DNA of 64,000 nt from Aphodovivens sp036306585 (GTDB lineage Bacteria > Actinomycetota > Coriobacteriia > Coriobacteriales > Eggerthellaceae), in NCBI GenBank assembly GCA_036306585.1, contig JAXJZF010000003.1, forward strand, positions 1 through 64,000, in the 5' to 3' direction. The position numbers and the translations under genes were made by a program. Under the pieces are notes generated by a model. That model saw only the letters and a list, made by a program, of their open reading frames with translations, did not search any database and was not told the origin of the DNA. Below, in pieces: positions 55,866 through 64,000 of the stretch; position 1 is the first letter of the stretch, and the number at the start of each line of letters is the position of its first letter.

Positions 55866-58800
55866 CTACTCGTTGGATTTCAGGCTCTCCACCATGTCGA
55901 TGCGCTGGAGTTTGCGATGCATGACCAGCATCACCAGCACGGTGAACGCCAAAGTGAGGACGAACGCGATGACGAAGCTTGCCGCATGAATCTCACGGCC
56001 GAACATCACCTGGTCCACTTCGGCGGTCTGCACGACGAAGGCCTCCAGGAAGATGCCCAGCACCAAGCCGACCGCCGCACCGATGACGGAGAGGATCATC
56101 GTCTCACGGAAAATGTAGTCGTTCACTTCCTTGCGGGTGAAGCCAAGCACCTTCAGCGTGGCGATCTCGCGCGCACGTTCGGCTATGTTGATATTGGTGA
56201 GGTTGTACAGCACCACGAATGCCAGCGCCGCCGCCGCCACGATGAGCACGACCACCACCGAGTCGACGCTGGTGAGCATCGTGCGATAGGAGCCGATCTG
56301 CTCGTCGTTGTAGGTGACGGTCTTGACGCCCGGCGCCTCCAGCAGCTGCTCGGAAAGGCTCGCTCGCGCCGCTTCGTCATCGGTGGTCTGCGCATAGACG
56401 GTGTCCCACGCTGGTTCGGAGCCGAACGCCTCGCGGTACAGCGCGGGCGTGATGAACAGGTATTGGCTCACGTAATTCTCCATGATGCCCGCTATGGGCA
56501 GACTCACCGGATCGCCCATCGCATTCCCGATGGCGTCTTGACGGTAGACGTCGATGTCGTCACCCACATCCAAGCCGAGCTCGTGCGCCAGCTTCTCGCT
56601 GACGATAACGCCCTCATCGGAAAGAGCAAGCGACGCATGGCCCACGCGCTCGCGCATGATCACGAAATCGCACATTCTGCCGGGGTTCTCGGGGACGATC
56701 AGCTCGAGCCGCTGGTCTTTAGCGCCTTCCTCCACCGCTAGCACGCTGGCGGTATGCAGCCACTCGTAGTCCGACACGGCGGATGGATCGGCGTCCAGCA
56801 CGTCCTCGACGCTGGCTTGCGATGACTCCATGCCATCGTCCACGCGCACCACCATGCTGTACTGGTAGATTTGGTAAAACTGCTTGTCGATGATGTCGTT
56901 GATGGCGTTTTGCAGGCCTAGGCCCGTCAGCAGAAGAGCCGTGCAGCCCGCAATGCCCACAACCGCCATGAAGAAACGCTGCTTGTACCGGAAGATGTTG
57001 CGCGCCGTGACCTTCCACGAGAACGAGAGGCGGCTCCATAGCGGGCGGATGCGCTCGAGCAGGATGCGCTTGCCGGCTTTCGGGGCGCGCGGCTGCATGA
57101 GCGCCGCCGGCGATTCGCGCAACGTGGAATAGGCTGCCGCCCAGGTGGCTACCAGGGTGATGCCGATGGACAGCCCCGCCGAGAGCGCCGCGATGCCCGG
57201 ATCGATGGGTGTTGGCCGCTGCGGAATGGCGTAGACGATGGAGTAGGCGTTCATTATGAAATACGGCAGAAACTGGGTGAGAGCGGCGATGCCCACAAGC
57301 GCGCCGATGCCGCTGGCGGCAAGCGCGTAGATGAGGTATTTCGAGGTGATGCGCGCCTTGCCGAACCCGAGCGCCTTGTGGGTGCCGATGAGCACGCGCT
57401 CCTCCTCCACCATGCGCGTCATGGTGGTGAGCGACACCAAAGCCGCCACTAGAAAGAAGATGAACGGGAACACCTGGGCGATCTGGTCGATGCGGTTCGC
57501 ATCCGATTCGAAGCTCTCGGCTCCGATGAGCTTGGCACGATCGAGCACGTAGAACTGCGGACGCTCGATGTCGTCGATCTGGCGCTGCGCGTCGGCGAGC
57601 TGCTCCTCGGCATCGGCGAACTCGCGCTGCGCTTGGTCGTAAGCCTCCTCGTATTCGGCGAGGCCGCTTTCGTATTCCGCCAGGCCTTCCTGGTAGTCGG
57701 CCTCGCCCTGGACGGTTTGCGCGCGGCTGCTTTCCAGCTGGGCCGCGGCGGCGTCGAGCGTTGCCTGGGCTTGGGCGAGCTGCTCCTGCGCCTGCGCGCA
57801 GGCAGAATCGATCTGCGCTTGCGCTTGGGCGAAGTACTCCTCGGAAAGGCCCGCGGTCTGCCGGTCGATCCGGCCGATGCCGTCCTCGATCTGCGCCTGG
57901 GTTTCCACAAGGCCGGCGCGCTGCTCCTTCAGATCCTCCAATTGGGTCCGCTGCCCCTGCAGGGCGTCGCGTTGGGAGCACGCTTGCACGTACTGCTCGT
58001 GAAGGGGGCTTCCCGCCTGATCGGCGCCAAGCCCTTCCAACTGCTCGATGACTTGATCCGCCTGGGCCAGCCCATCATCCACGGCAACGAGGGCGGCGTC
58101 GATGTCGGGCACCTGCGCGTCGATGGCGGCGATGCCCCCGTTCACCTGCTCGAGGCTTGCCTGCAGATCGGAGCGCTGCGCCCTCGCCTGCTCGTATGCC
58201 GCCTTCCCCTCGTCGAGCTGCGCTTGGCGGATCGCGAGCTCATCCTCAGCCGCCGCCCTCTGCGCGGCAAGCTCGGCGACACCGTCGTCGTATTCCGCCT
58301 GGCCGTCGGCAACCTGCTCGCGACCCGACGCAAGCGCTGCCTGCGCTTCGCGAAGCTGCGCTTCGGCATCGTCGAGCTGGGCCTTGGCATCGGCGAGCTC
58401 GGCTTCGGCATCGGCCTTCTGCTGGAGGTAGTCATCGTATTCGTCGTCGAGCTCGCGCTGAGCCTCGCCGGCGACGGCGTCGTAGCGCGCTGTGTTGAAA
58501 TCGTCTTCCAGCGCTTCCAAGCGCTCCGTCACGGCGGCGACCGCCTGGTCGTATTCCTCGCTCGATGCGGGCAGGTCCCGCGCGCCCTCCACCGTGATGA
58601 ACGCTTCGGTGTAGGGCAGGTCGTCCACGAACGTTTGGGTGGGCACATAGGCGAACTGGTCGACCTCGCCGCTGCCCAGCGAGGAGGTGCCCAGATTGGT
58701 CGGAGACGCATAGTAGGAATCGCGCACGAAGCCGGTGACGGTGAATTCGGCGGCCTTCAGCGTGTCGGAAAGTTCCCCCGTGCCCTCGGTAAGGACGACC

Positions 58801-59300
58801 TTGTCCCCCACCGCCACGTCGGTGTCCATCACCACGTCCTCACCCAGCAGGCATTCGCCCACTTCATCGGGCCATTCGCCTTCAGTGAGCACCAATCGGT
58901 TGATATAGCCTGCATCGCTGGAGCACGCTGACACGCCGTCGGATACATCGCTCGCCTTCGCGGCATCGACATCAAAGGAATGGATGCGCAGCACGTACTG
59001 GCTGCCGTCGATTTCGGAAACCGCATCGGTTTCATAGGCGGGCATGACCGCCTCCACGCCCTCCACCTGGCGCAACTCTTCGATTTCAGCATCCGACAGG
59101 CCGAGCGTCGACATCACGCGGATATCCATGAGGTTGGTTCCATCGAAGTTCTGATCAGCCGCAATCTTCATATCAGGCGCGGACATGCGCAGGCCCGCAT
59201 AGAATCCGGCGCCTAACGCTGCGATTACGGCAATGGCAACGAACCGCCCCAGTGTCTGGCGAACCGAACGTCGAATCTCTTTGTTGAATGCGCTGGCCAC
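55866..59300 (-). CDS. Very large FtsX-like ABC transporter permease with coiled-coil domain
   Basis: A 1144-residue membrane protein. TM1 (about 17-37) leads to an extracytoplasmic MacB-PCD-like domain. Residues about 270-600 are an Ala/Gln/Glu/Asp-rich heptad coil, which would project far from the membrane. FtsX domain 1 follows (VFPFIFFLVAALVSLTTMTR), and a second FtsX domain sits at the C-terminus (VVVVLIVAAAALAFVVLYN), giving about eight TM helices in all. No ABC ATPase is adjacent. The GTG at 59300 with AGGAAG seven nt upstream is preferred to the ATG-like start at 59354. It is first of the block inserted in the S10 cluster. Confidence 0.88.
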   Translation of the reverse strand: MASAFNKEIRRSVRQTLGRFVAIAVIAALGAGFYAGLRMSAPDMKIAADQNFDGTNLMDIRVMSTLGLSDAEIEELRQVEGVEAVMPAYETDAVSEIDGSQYVLRIHSFDVDAAKASDVSDGVSACSSDAGYINRLVLTEGEWPDEVGECLLGEDVVMDTDVAVGDKVVLTEGTGELSDTLKAAEFTVTGFVRDSYYASPTNLGTSSLGSGEVDQFAYVPTQTFVDDLPYTEAFITVEGARDLPASSEEYDQAVAAVTERLEALEDDFNTARYDAVAGEAQRELDDEYDDYLQQKADAEAELADAKAQLDDAEAQLREAQAALASGREQVADGQAEYDDGVAELAAQRAAAEDELAIRQAQLDEGKAAYEQARAQRSDLQASLEQVNGGIAAIDAQVPDIDAALVAVDDGLAQADQVIEQLEGLGADQAGSPLHEQYVQACSQRDALQGQRTQLEDLKEQRAGLVETQAQIEDGIGRIDRQTAGLSEEYFAQAQAQIDSACAQAQEQLAQAQATLDAAAAQLESSRAQTVQGEADYQEGLAEYESGLAEYEEAYDQAQREFADAEEQLADAQRQIDDIERPQFYVLDRAKLIGAESFESDANRIDQIAQVFPFIFFLVAALVSLTTMTRMVEEERVLIGTHKALGFGKARITSKYLIYALAASGIGALVGIAALTQFLPYFIMNAYSIVYAIPQRPTPIDPGIAALSAGLSIGITLVATWAAAYSTLRESPAALMQPRAPKAGKRILLERIRPLWSRLSFSWKVTARNIFRYKQRFFMAVVGIAGCTALLLTGLGLQNAINDIIDKQFYQIYQYSMVVRVDDGMESSQASVEDVLDADPSAVSDYEWLHTASVLAVEEGAKDQRLELIVPENPGRMCDFVIMRERVGHASLALSDEGVIVSEKLAHELGLDVGDDIDVYRQDAIGNAMGDPVSLPIAGIMENYVSQYLFITPALYREAFGSEPAWDTVYAQTTDDEAARASLSEQLLEAPGVKTVTYNDEQIGSYRTMLTSVDSVVVVLIVAAAALAFVVLYNLTNINIAERAREIATLKVLGFTRKEVNDYIFRETMILSVIGAAVGLVLGIFLEAFVVQTAEVDQVMFGREIHAASFVIAFVLTLAFTVLVMLVMHRKLQRIDMVESLKSNE

Positions 59301-59329
59301 TGCCACTCTTCCTGACGTCTCCCTGCCTC

Positions 59330-59349
59330 TTCGATGATACACCATCGAA
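59330..59349. repeat. Inverted repeat upstream of the FtsX-like gene
   Basis: TTCGATG-N6-CATCGAA lies about 30-50 bp before the chosen GTG start. Its size and symmetry resemble a repressor operator (for example TetR type), but no regulator gene is adjacent. The 294-nt gap 59301-59594 shows no other gene. Confidence 0.4.
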
Positions 59350-59538
59350 ATCACGGGCCCTCACCGGAGAAATCTTCGTTGCCCGGACGAAACCTTCTCT
59401 GGCATCGCAGGCCGCAAGCTCAAAGCGGGCACTAGACATTCGGTTTTCAATCAAAGAAGAACATTGATTCGCAACGCCGATTCGAATGCGGCGCATAGTG
59501 CGGCGAAGGCATGTCATGCGCATAGCCCCCGTAAAGCA

Positions 59539-59566
59539 GTTTCGCCGGCCCGAGGGCCGGCGAAAC
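59539..59566 (-). terminator. Strong hairpin after rplW
   Basis: A 12-13 bp perfect stem GTTTCGCCGGCCC/GGGCCGGCGAAAC has a minimal loop and lies about 30 nt past the rplW stop. No T-run follows, so termination would be factor-assisted or partial. It marks the break in the S10 cluster. Confidence 0.55.
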
Positions 59567-59594
59567 AGTAACGGTTCCAGATTATGGGACGCCG

Positions 59595-59885
59595 TTAGTT
59601 CTGGGTGGCGAACAGCTCGATGGTCTCGCCTTCGGCGATGGTGACCATGGCCTTCTTCCAGGTGCGGGTGCGACCGGGCTGCATGCGCACGCGCTTGGGT
59701 TTGGACTTCACGTTGAGCGTGTTGACCTTAACCACATGCACGTTGAACAGCGCTTCGACAGCCTGGCGAATCTCAACCTTGTTGGTGGTCTTTGCCACTT
59801 CGAAGGTGTAGACGTTGCGCTCCATCATGTCATAGGAATTCTCGGTGATGATGGGGCGGATGATGACCTCGCGGGGATCCTTCAT
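59595..59885 (-). CDS. rplW: 50S ribosomal protein L23
   Basis: A 96-residue L23, the main docking protein at the exit tunnel for trigger factor and SRP. REVIIRPIITENSY opens it and VNTLNVKSKPKRVR forms the tunnel loop. It overlaps rplD by 1 nt. Confidence 0.98.
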   Translation of the reverse strand: MKDPREVIIRPIITENSYDMMERNVYTFEVAKTTNKVEIRQAVEALFNVHVVKVNTLNVKSKPKRVRMQPGRTRTWKKAMVTIAEGETIELFATQN

Positions 59886-60511
59886 TATGCCAGCACCTCC
59901 TCGATGTAGGTCAGGGCGGCCTCGGTGAACACGAGCGCCTTGTTGTCGATGAGCTCATAGGTGTTCGCAGCAGAAGCCGGGAGGATGTTCACACGGCTGA
60001 TGTTGCGGAAGGACAGGAAGGTGTTCACTTCCTCGTCGCCGATGACCAGGGTCACACGACGATCGTCCAGACCCAGAGCCTTCAGGGCAGCAACGGCCTT
60101 CTTGGTGGAAGGCTCTTCGAAGCCGAAATCCTTCACCAACGTGAACTCGCCGTCGGCAAGCTTAGCGGACAGCGCGGAGCGCATGGCAAGCTTGACCTCC
60201 TTGTTGTTCACGCGGAAAGCGTAATTGCGGGTGTGGGGGCCGAACACAACGCCGCCGCCACGGAACTGAGGAGCGCGGATGGTGCCCTGGCGAGCACGGC
60301 CGGTGCCCTTCTGGCGGAACGGCTTGCGGCCACCGCCGCTCACCATGCCGCGGGTGCGGGTGTTGTGCGTGCCCTGACGCCAAGAGGCACGCTGCGCGCG
60401 CACCACCTGGTGCATGACATGCACGTTCGGCTCGATGCCGAAGACGTCGGAGGAAACCTCGGCCGTACCGACCGCGTTACCGCCCGCGTCCTTGATGTCG
60501 ATAGTCGTCAT
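59885..60511 (-). CDS. rplD: 50S ribosomal protein L4
   Basis: A 208-residue L4, an exit-tunnel constriction protein and autogenous regulator in some bacteria. The tunnel loop RKPFRQKGTGRARQGTIRAP and FGPHTRNYAFRVN are canonical. Confidence 0.98.
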   Translation of the reverse strand: MTTIDIKDAGGNAVGTAEVSSDVFGIEPNVHVMHQVVRAQRASWRQGTHNTRTRGMVSGGGRKPFRQKGTGRARQGTIRAPQFRGGGVVFGPHTRNYAFRVNNKEVKLAMRSALSAKLADGEFTLVKDFGFEEPSTKKAVAALKALGLDDRRVTLVIGDEEVNTFLSFRNISRVNILPASAANTYELIDNKALVFTEAALTYIEEVLA

Positions 60512-60546
60512 AGTAGATAAACTCCTTAACGGTGCAAATGCCGAGA

Positions 60547-61167
60547 TTAAGCCATGCGAATGCGGACCAGGGCGTTCTTGCCACCCGGAACCGCGCCCTT
60601 CACGAGGATGAGATTCTGATCCTCATCGACGCGCACAACCTCGAGGTTCTTCACGGTAACGGTGTCGCAACCCATGTGGCCTGCCATGCGCATGCCCTTG
60701 AACACACGGGACGGCGTAGCGCACATGCCGATGGAACCGGGAGCGCGATGGAAGTGGGAGCCATGACCGCCGGGGCCGCCGCCGAAACCGTGACGACGGA
60801 TGACACCCTGGAAGCCCTTGCCTTTGGAGGTGCCGGTCACGTCGACCTTTTTCACCTCGGCAAAAGCAGCCACGGTCTGCTCGTCGCCAGCCTTGTACTC
60901 GGAAGCGTTATCCACGCGGACCTCGCGCAGGTAGCGGGTAGGGGCAACGCCCTGCTTCGCGAAATGGCCGGCCATGGGCTTGTTGACCTTCTTCTCCTTG
61001 ATGGTGCCGAAGCCCAGCTGAACAGCCTCGTAGCCATCGGTGTCGGTGGTCTTGACCTGGCAGACCTTGTTGGGCTCGGCCTGGATGACGGTGACGGCAA
61101 CCGCGCGATCGTCGTCGGTCCACACCTGGGTCATGCCCACCTTCTTGCCGTAGATAGCATTGATCAT
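60547..61167 (-). CDS. rplC: 50S ribosomal protein L3
   Basis: A 206-residue L3. INAIYGKKVGMTQVW starts it and the W-loop region KGFQGVIRRHGFGGGPGGHG reaches the peptidyl transferase centre. Confidence 0.98.
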   Translation of the reverse strand: MINAIYGKKVGMTQVWTDDDRAVAVTVIQAEPNKVCQVKTTDTDGYEAVQLGFGTIKEKKVNKPMAGHFAKQGVAPTRYLREVRVDNASEYKAGDEQTVAAFAEVKKVDVTGTSKGKGFQGVIRRHGFGGGPGGHGSHFHRAPGSIGMCATPSRVFKGMRMAGHMGCDTVTVKNLEVVRVDEDQNLILVKGAVPGGKNALVRIRMA

Positions 61168-61180
61168 CTCTGCGTCCCCC

Positions 61181-61489
61181 TTACAGCTTGATCTCGATGT
61201 CGACGCCGGCGGGGAGATCGAGACGCATCAGGGAGTCAACCGTGTTAGGGGTGGGCTCCAGGATGTCGATCAGGCGCTTATGGGTGCGCATCTCGAACTG
61301 CTCGCGGGAATCCTTGTCGACATGCGGCCCGCGGATGACGCAATACAGGTTGCGCTCGGTGGGCAGCGGAATGGGTCCGGAAACCTTGGCACCCGTCTTC
61401 TGGGCGGTGTCGACGATGAGCTTCGTGGACTGATCCACGATCTCATGATCGTAGCCCTTCAAGCGGATGCGAATCTTCTGATTAGCCAC
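61181..61489 (-). CDS. rpsJ: 30S ribosomal protein S10
   Basis: A 102-residue S10, also the NusE antitermination factor. KIRIRLKGYDHEIVDQS and GPIPLPTERNLYCVIRGPHV are diagnostic. The GTG at 61489 with GGAGG eight nt upstream gives the standard length; an upstream TTG overlaps the ribosome binding site. Confidence 0.98.
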   Translation of the reverse strand: MANQKIRIRLKGYDHEIVDQSTKLIVDTAQKTGAKVSGPIPLPTERNLYCVIRGPHVDKDSREQFEMRTHKRLIDILEPTPNTVDSLMRLDLPAGVDIEIKL

Positions 61490-61519
61490 TTGATTTACCT
61501 CCAAATAAGCGCGGGCGCC

Positions 61520-63637
61520 TTACGCGTTCCCGCCGGCCTTGCTGATAATCTCTTCTGCCACGTTCTTGGGCACCGGCTCGTAGGAGTCGAACTGCATGGT
61601 GTACACAGCACGGCCCTGAGTGCCGGAACGCAGATCGGTCGCGTAGCCGAACATCTGGCTCAGCGGAACCTTCGCGCTGATGACAGCGGCGTTGCCACGC
61701 TTCTCCTGACCCTGGATGAGGCCACGGCGGCTGGGGATGTCGCCCATGACGAAGCCCATGTACTCCTCGGGGGTCTCGACCTCGACGGCCATGACGGGCT
61801 CCAGGATGACCGGATCGGACTTGCGCAGCGCGTCCTTGATGGCCATGGAGCCTGCAACCTTGAACGCAGCCTCGGAGGAGTCGACCTCGTGATAGGAGCC
61901 GTCAATGAGCTCGACGCGGACATCCTCGACCGGGTAGCCAGCCAGAACGCCGGTGTTGAGTGCCTCCTGGATGCCCTTGTCGATCGCGGGGATGTACTCC
62001 TTGGGCACGACACCGCCGACGATCTTGTTCTCGAACTCGTAGCCCTTGCCTGCCTCCTGCGGGTACATGTTGATGACCGCATGGCCGTACTGGCCACGAC
62101 CGCCAGACTGGCGGACGAACTTGCCTTCGGCGTGCATGACCTCGTGGCCCGGACGCTCGCGGTAGGCAACCTGCGGCTTGCCCACGTTCGCCTCGACCTT
62201 GAACTCGCGCATCAGGCGGTCGATGATGATCTCCAGATGAAGCTCGCCCATACCGGCGATGATGGTCTGGCCGGTCTCGTGGTTGGTGGACACGCGGAAC
62301 GTCGGATCCTCCTCGGCGAGCTTCTGCAGGGCGATCATCATCTTGTCCTGCTCGGCCTTCGTCTTCGGTTCGACGGCGATGTCGATAACCGGATCGGCGA
62401 ATTCCATGGACTCCAGGACGATGGGATGGCCCTCTTCGCACAGCGAGTCACCGGTGGTGGTGTCCTTCAGGCCCACGACGGCGACGATGTCGCCAGCTTG
62501 GCAGGAGTCGATGTCGACGCGCTGGTTGGAATGCATCTGCAGCAGGCGGCCGATGCGCTCCTTCTTGTCCTTCGTGGCGTTGACCACGTAGGAGCCGGCG
62601 TCCAGGGTGCCGGAATACACGCGCAGGTAGGTGAGCTTGCCGACGTAGGGGTCGGTCATGATCTTGAAGGCCAGTGCCGCGAACGGCGCCTTCGGGTCGG
62701 CCGGACGCTCGTCTTCCTCGCCGGTGTCGGGGTTGGTGCCCTTGATGGCGGGAACGTCGAGCGGAGACGGCATGTAGTCGACCACGGCGTCGAGCAATTC
62801 CTGCACGCCCTTGTTCTTGTAGGCGGATCCCACGAAGACAGGGTTGACCTTGCAGGCGATGACGCCCTTGCGCAGGGCGGCCTTCAGTTCTTCGACGGTG
62901 AACTCCTCGTCCATGAGGACCTTCTCCATCAGGTCGTCGTCGCAGTCGGCGGCGGCGTCCACGAGCTCCTGGCGGTACTTCTCGGCATCGGCCTTGAACT
63001 CATCGGGGATCTCGTCCATGGGCTCGGGGTAGGTCATGCCCTTGTCGTCGGCCTTGAAGTCCCATGCAGTCATGGTAGCCAGGTCGATGACGCCCCAGAA
63101 GTTGTCCTCGGCGCCCATGGGCAGCTGGGCGGCAACGGCGTTAGCGCCCAGACGGTCGCGCATGGTGTCGATGGCATGGAAGAAGTCGGCGCCCACGCGG
63201 TCGTACTTGTTGATGAACGCGATGCGCGGAACACCGTAGCGCTCGGCCTGACGCCACACGGTCTCGGACTGGGGCTGCACGCCTGCGACAGCGTCGAACA
63301 CGGCCACTGCGCCGTCGAGAACGCGCAGGGAGCGCTCGACCTCGGCGGTGAAGTCCACGTGACCGGGGGTGTCGATGATCTGGAAACGGTAGGATTTGCC
63401 GTCGGGCGCACCACCGGGGTACTTCCAGAAGCAAGTGGTAGCTGCGGAGGTGATGGTCACACCGCGCTCTTGCTCCTGAACCATCCAGTCCATCGTCGCG
63501 GCGCCATCATGCACCTCGCCGATCTTGTGGGTTTTACCCGTGTAGTAGAGGATACGCTCGGTGGTGGTAGTCTTGCCCGCGTCGATGTGGGCCATGATAC
63601 CGATGTTGCGCGTATCCTGCAGAGGAAGTTTTGCCAT
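61520..63637 (-). CDS. fusA: Elongation factor G
   Basis: A 705-residue EF-G, the translocation GTPase. AHIDAGKTTTTERIL is the P-loop and IDTPGHVDFTAEVERSLR the switch 2 region, followed by NKYDR for guanine recognition (NKxD). It runs directly into the S10 genes 30 nt later with no tuf between, unlike the classical str operon. Confidence 0.99.
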   Translation of the reverse strand: MAKLPLQDTRNIGIMAHIDAGKTTTTERILYYTGKTHKIGEVHDGAATMDWMVQEQERGVTITSAATTCFWKYPGGAPDGKSYRFQIIDTPGHVDFTAEVERSLRVLDGAVAVFDAVAGVQPQSETVWRQAERYGVPRIAFINKYDRVGADFFHAIDTMRDRLGANAVAAQLPMGAEDNFWGVIDLATMTAWDFKADDKGMTYPEPMDEIPDEFKADAEKYRQELVDAAADCDDDLMEKVLMDEEFTVEELKAALRKGVIACKVNPVFVGSAYKNKGVQELLDAVVDYMPSPLDVPAIKGTNPDTGEEDERPADPKAPFAALAFKIMTDPYVGKLTYLRVYSGTLDAGSYVVNATKDKKERIGRLLQMHSNQRVDIDSCQAGDIVAVVGLKDTTTGDSLCEEGHPIVLESMEFADPVIDIAVEPKTKAEQDKMMIALQKLAEEDPTFRVSTNHETGQTIIAGMGELHLEIIIDRLMREFKVEANVGKPQVAYRERPGHEVMHAEGKFVRQSGGRGQYGHAVINMYPQEAGKGYEFENKIVGGVVPKEYIPAIDKGIQEALNTGVLAGYPVEDVRVELIDGSYHEVDSSEAAFKVAGSMAIKDALRKSDPVILEPVMAVEVETPEEYMGFVMGDIPSRRGLIQGQEKRGNAAVISAKVPLSQMFGYATDLRSGTQGRAVYTMQFDSYEPVPKNVAEEIISKAGGNA

Positions 63638-63651
63638 GCTTTTACCTCTTC

Positions 63652-64000
63652 CTACCAGCGATAATGCGAGAATGCACGGTTGGCTTCGGCCATTTTGTAG
63701 ACGTCTTCGCGACGCTTCACTGCAGCACCGGTGTTCTCGGCGGCATCCATGATCTCAGCGGCCAGGCGCTGCTTCATGGTGTGCTCCTTGCGCTTGCGAG
63801 AGAAGTCCACGATCCAGCGGATTGCCAGCGTGGTGGAACGACGGGAGCTGACCTCCATGGGCACCTGGTAAGAGGCGCCGCCGACACGCTTGGACTTGGT
63901 CTCGAGCGTGGGGCGAACGTTGTCCATGGCCTTCTTGAACACGGTCAGCGGATCGGAGTCCGTCTTCTCGCGGATGATGTCGAAAGCACCGTAGACGATG
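63652..64000 (-). CDS. rpsG: 30S ribosomal protein S7 (partial, 5' end outside the window)
   Basis: The C-terminal ~115 residues of S7 are present. The reading frame is open to the window edge and includes IVYGAFDIIREKTDSDPLTV, then VGGASYQVPMEVSSRR and a C-terminal AEANRAFSHYRW. S7 is normally about 156 residues. It lies 14 nt before fusA. Confidence 0.98.
   Translation of the reverse strand, partial: IVYGAFDIIREKTDSDPLTVFKKAMDNVRPTLETKSKRVGGASYQVPMEVSSRRSTTLAIRWIVDFSRKRKEHTMKQRLAAEIMDAAENTGAAVKRREDVYKMAEANRAFSHYRW

Noticed and set aside
59301..59594. A possible ATPase partner gene upstream of the FtsX-like permease
   Set aside because: The gap is under 300 nt and contains no Walker motifs or open frame of useful length.
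61160..63664. A long open frame on the plus strand opposite fusA (also opposite PFOR at 22839-25436 and the transporter fusion at 27731-29668)
   Set aside because: High GC and codon bias of the real genes leave the antisense frames open. The translations are His/Val/Leu-rich, match no family, and lie fully over clear genes.

Overview
The window is about 64 kb of GC-rich, gene-dense bacterial chromosome. The protein families suggest an anaerobic, host-associated actinobacterium, most likely class Coriobacteriia (Eggerthellaceae-like). Support for this comes from a one-piece pyruvate:ferredoxin oxidoreductase, an A-type flavodiiron protein, a Zn-type S14, actinobacterial-style ribosomal proteins, and an Opp-like transporter beside sialic acid catabolism genes. 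The lineage is an inference from content; no rRNA is present to confirm it.

Layout. 1-10.5 kb: an amino acid permease (minus), then a plus-strand run of a cupin, a secreted lipoprotein nuclease, an MBL-fold hydrolase, D-aminoacyl-tRNA deacylase, CorA, a fused circularly permuted ATP-grasp/alpha-E protein with its transglutaminase-like partner, and a DUF1846 protein. 10.5-15.3 kb: NAD kinase diverging from murJ, methionine aminopeptidase, and an exported NlpC/P60 hydrolase. 15.6-20.3 kb (minus): a translation unit read as tRNA-Tyr, tRNA-Thr, tRNA-Met, tuf, rpmG, tRNA-Trp, secE, nusG, rplK, rplA, with a near-consensus promoter upstream of the tRNAs. 20.5-26.3 kb: an aminotransferase, an unrecognised protein and PFOR.

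26.6-37.4 kb: a coherent amino-sugar locus. An Opp-family ABC transporter (ATPase, permease-ATPase fusion, permease; minus) diverges from its lipoprotein binding protein. This is followed by nanA-like, ROK kinase and nanE genes (plus), convergent with nagB-nagA (minus). The gene set is the complete Neu5Ac to fructose-6-phosphate route. The permease-ATPase fusion resembles the SatABCD and SiaEFGI sialic acid importers, so the transporter probably carries sialic acid rather than peptides.

37.5-64 kb (minus): a polytopic membrane protein, adk, then the spc and S10 clusters and the str genes fusA and rpsG. The ribosomal block is unusual in two ways. The S10 cluster is split between rplW and rplB by about 9.8 kb carrying an FtsX-like giant permease, a trigger-factor-like chaperone, a flavodiiron protein, a lipid kinase and a YgiQ radical SAM protein. 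tuf is missing after fusA and sits instead with the tRNAs. The rplB half has its own near-consensus promoter. Several ribosomal intergenic regions (rplK-rplA, rplX-rplE, rpmD-rplO, downstream of secY) are predicted to fold into strong RNA structures that could be regulatory.
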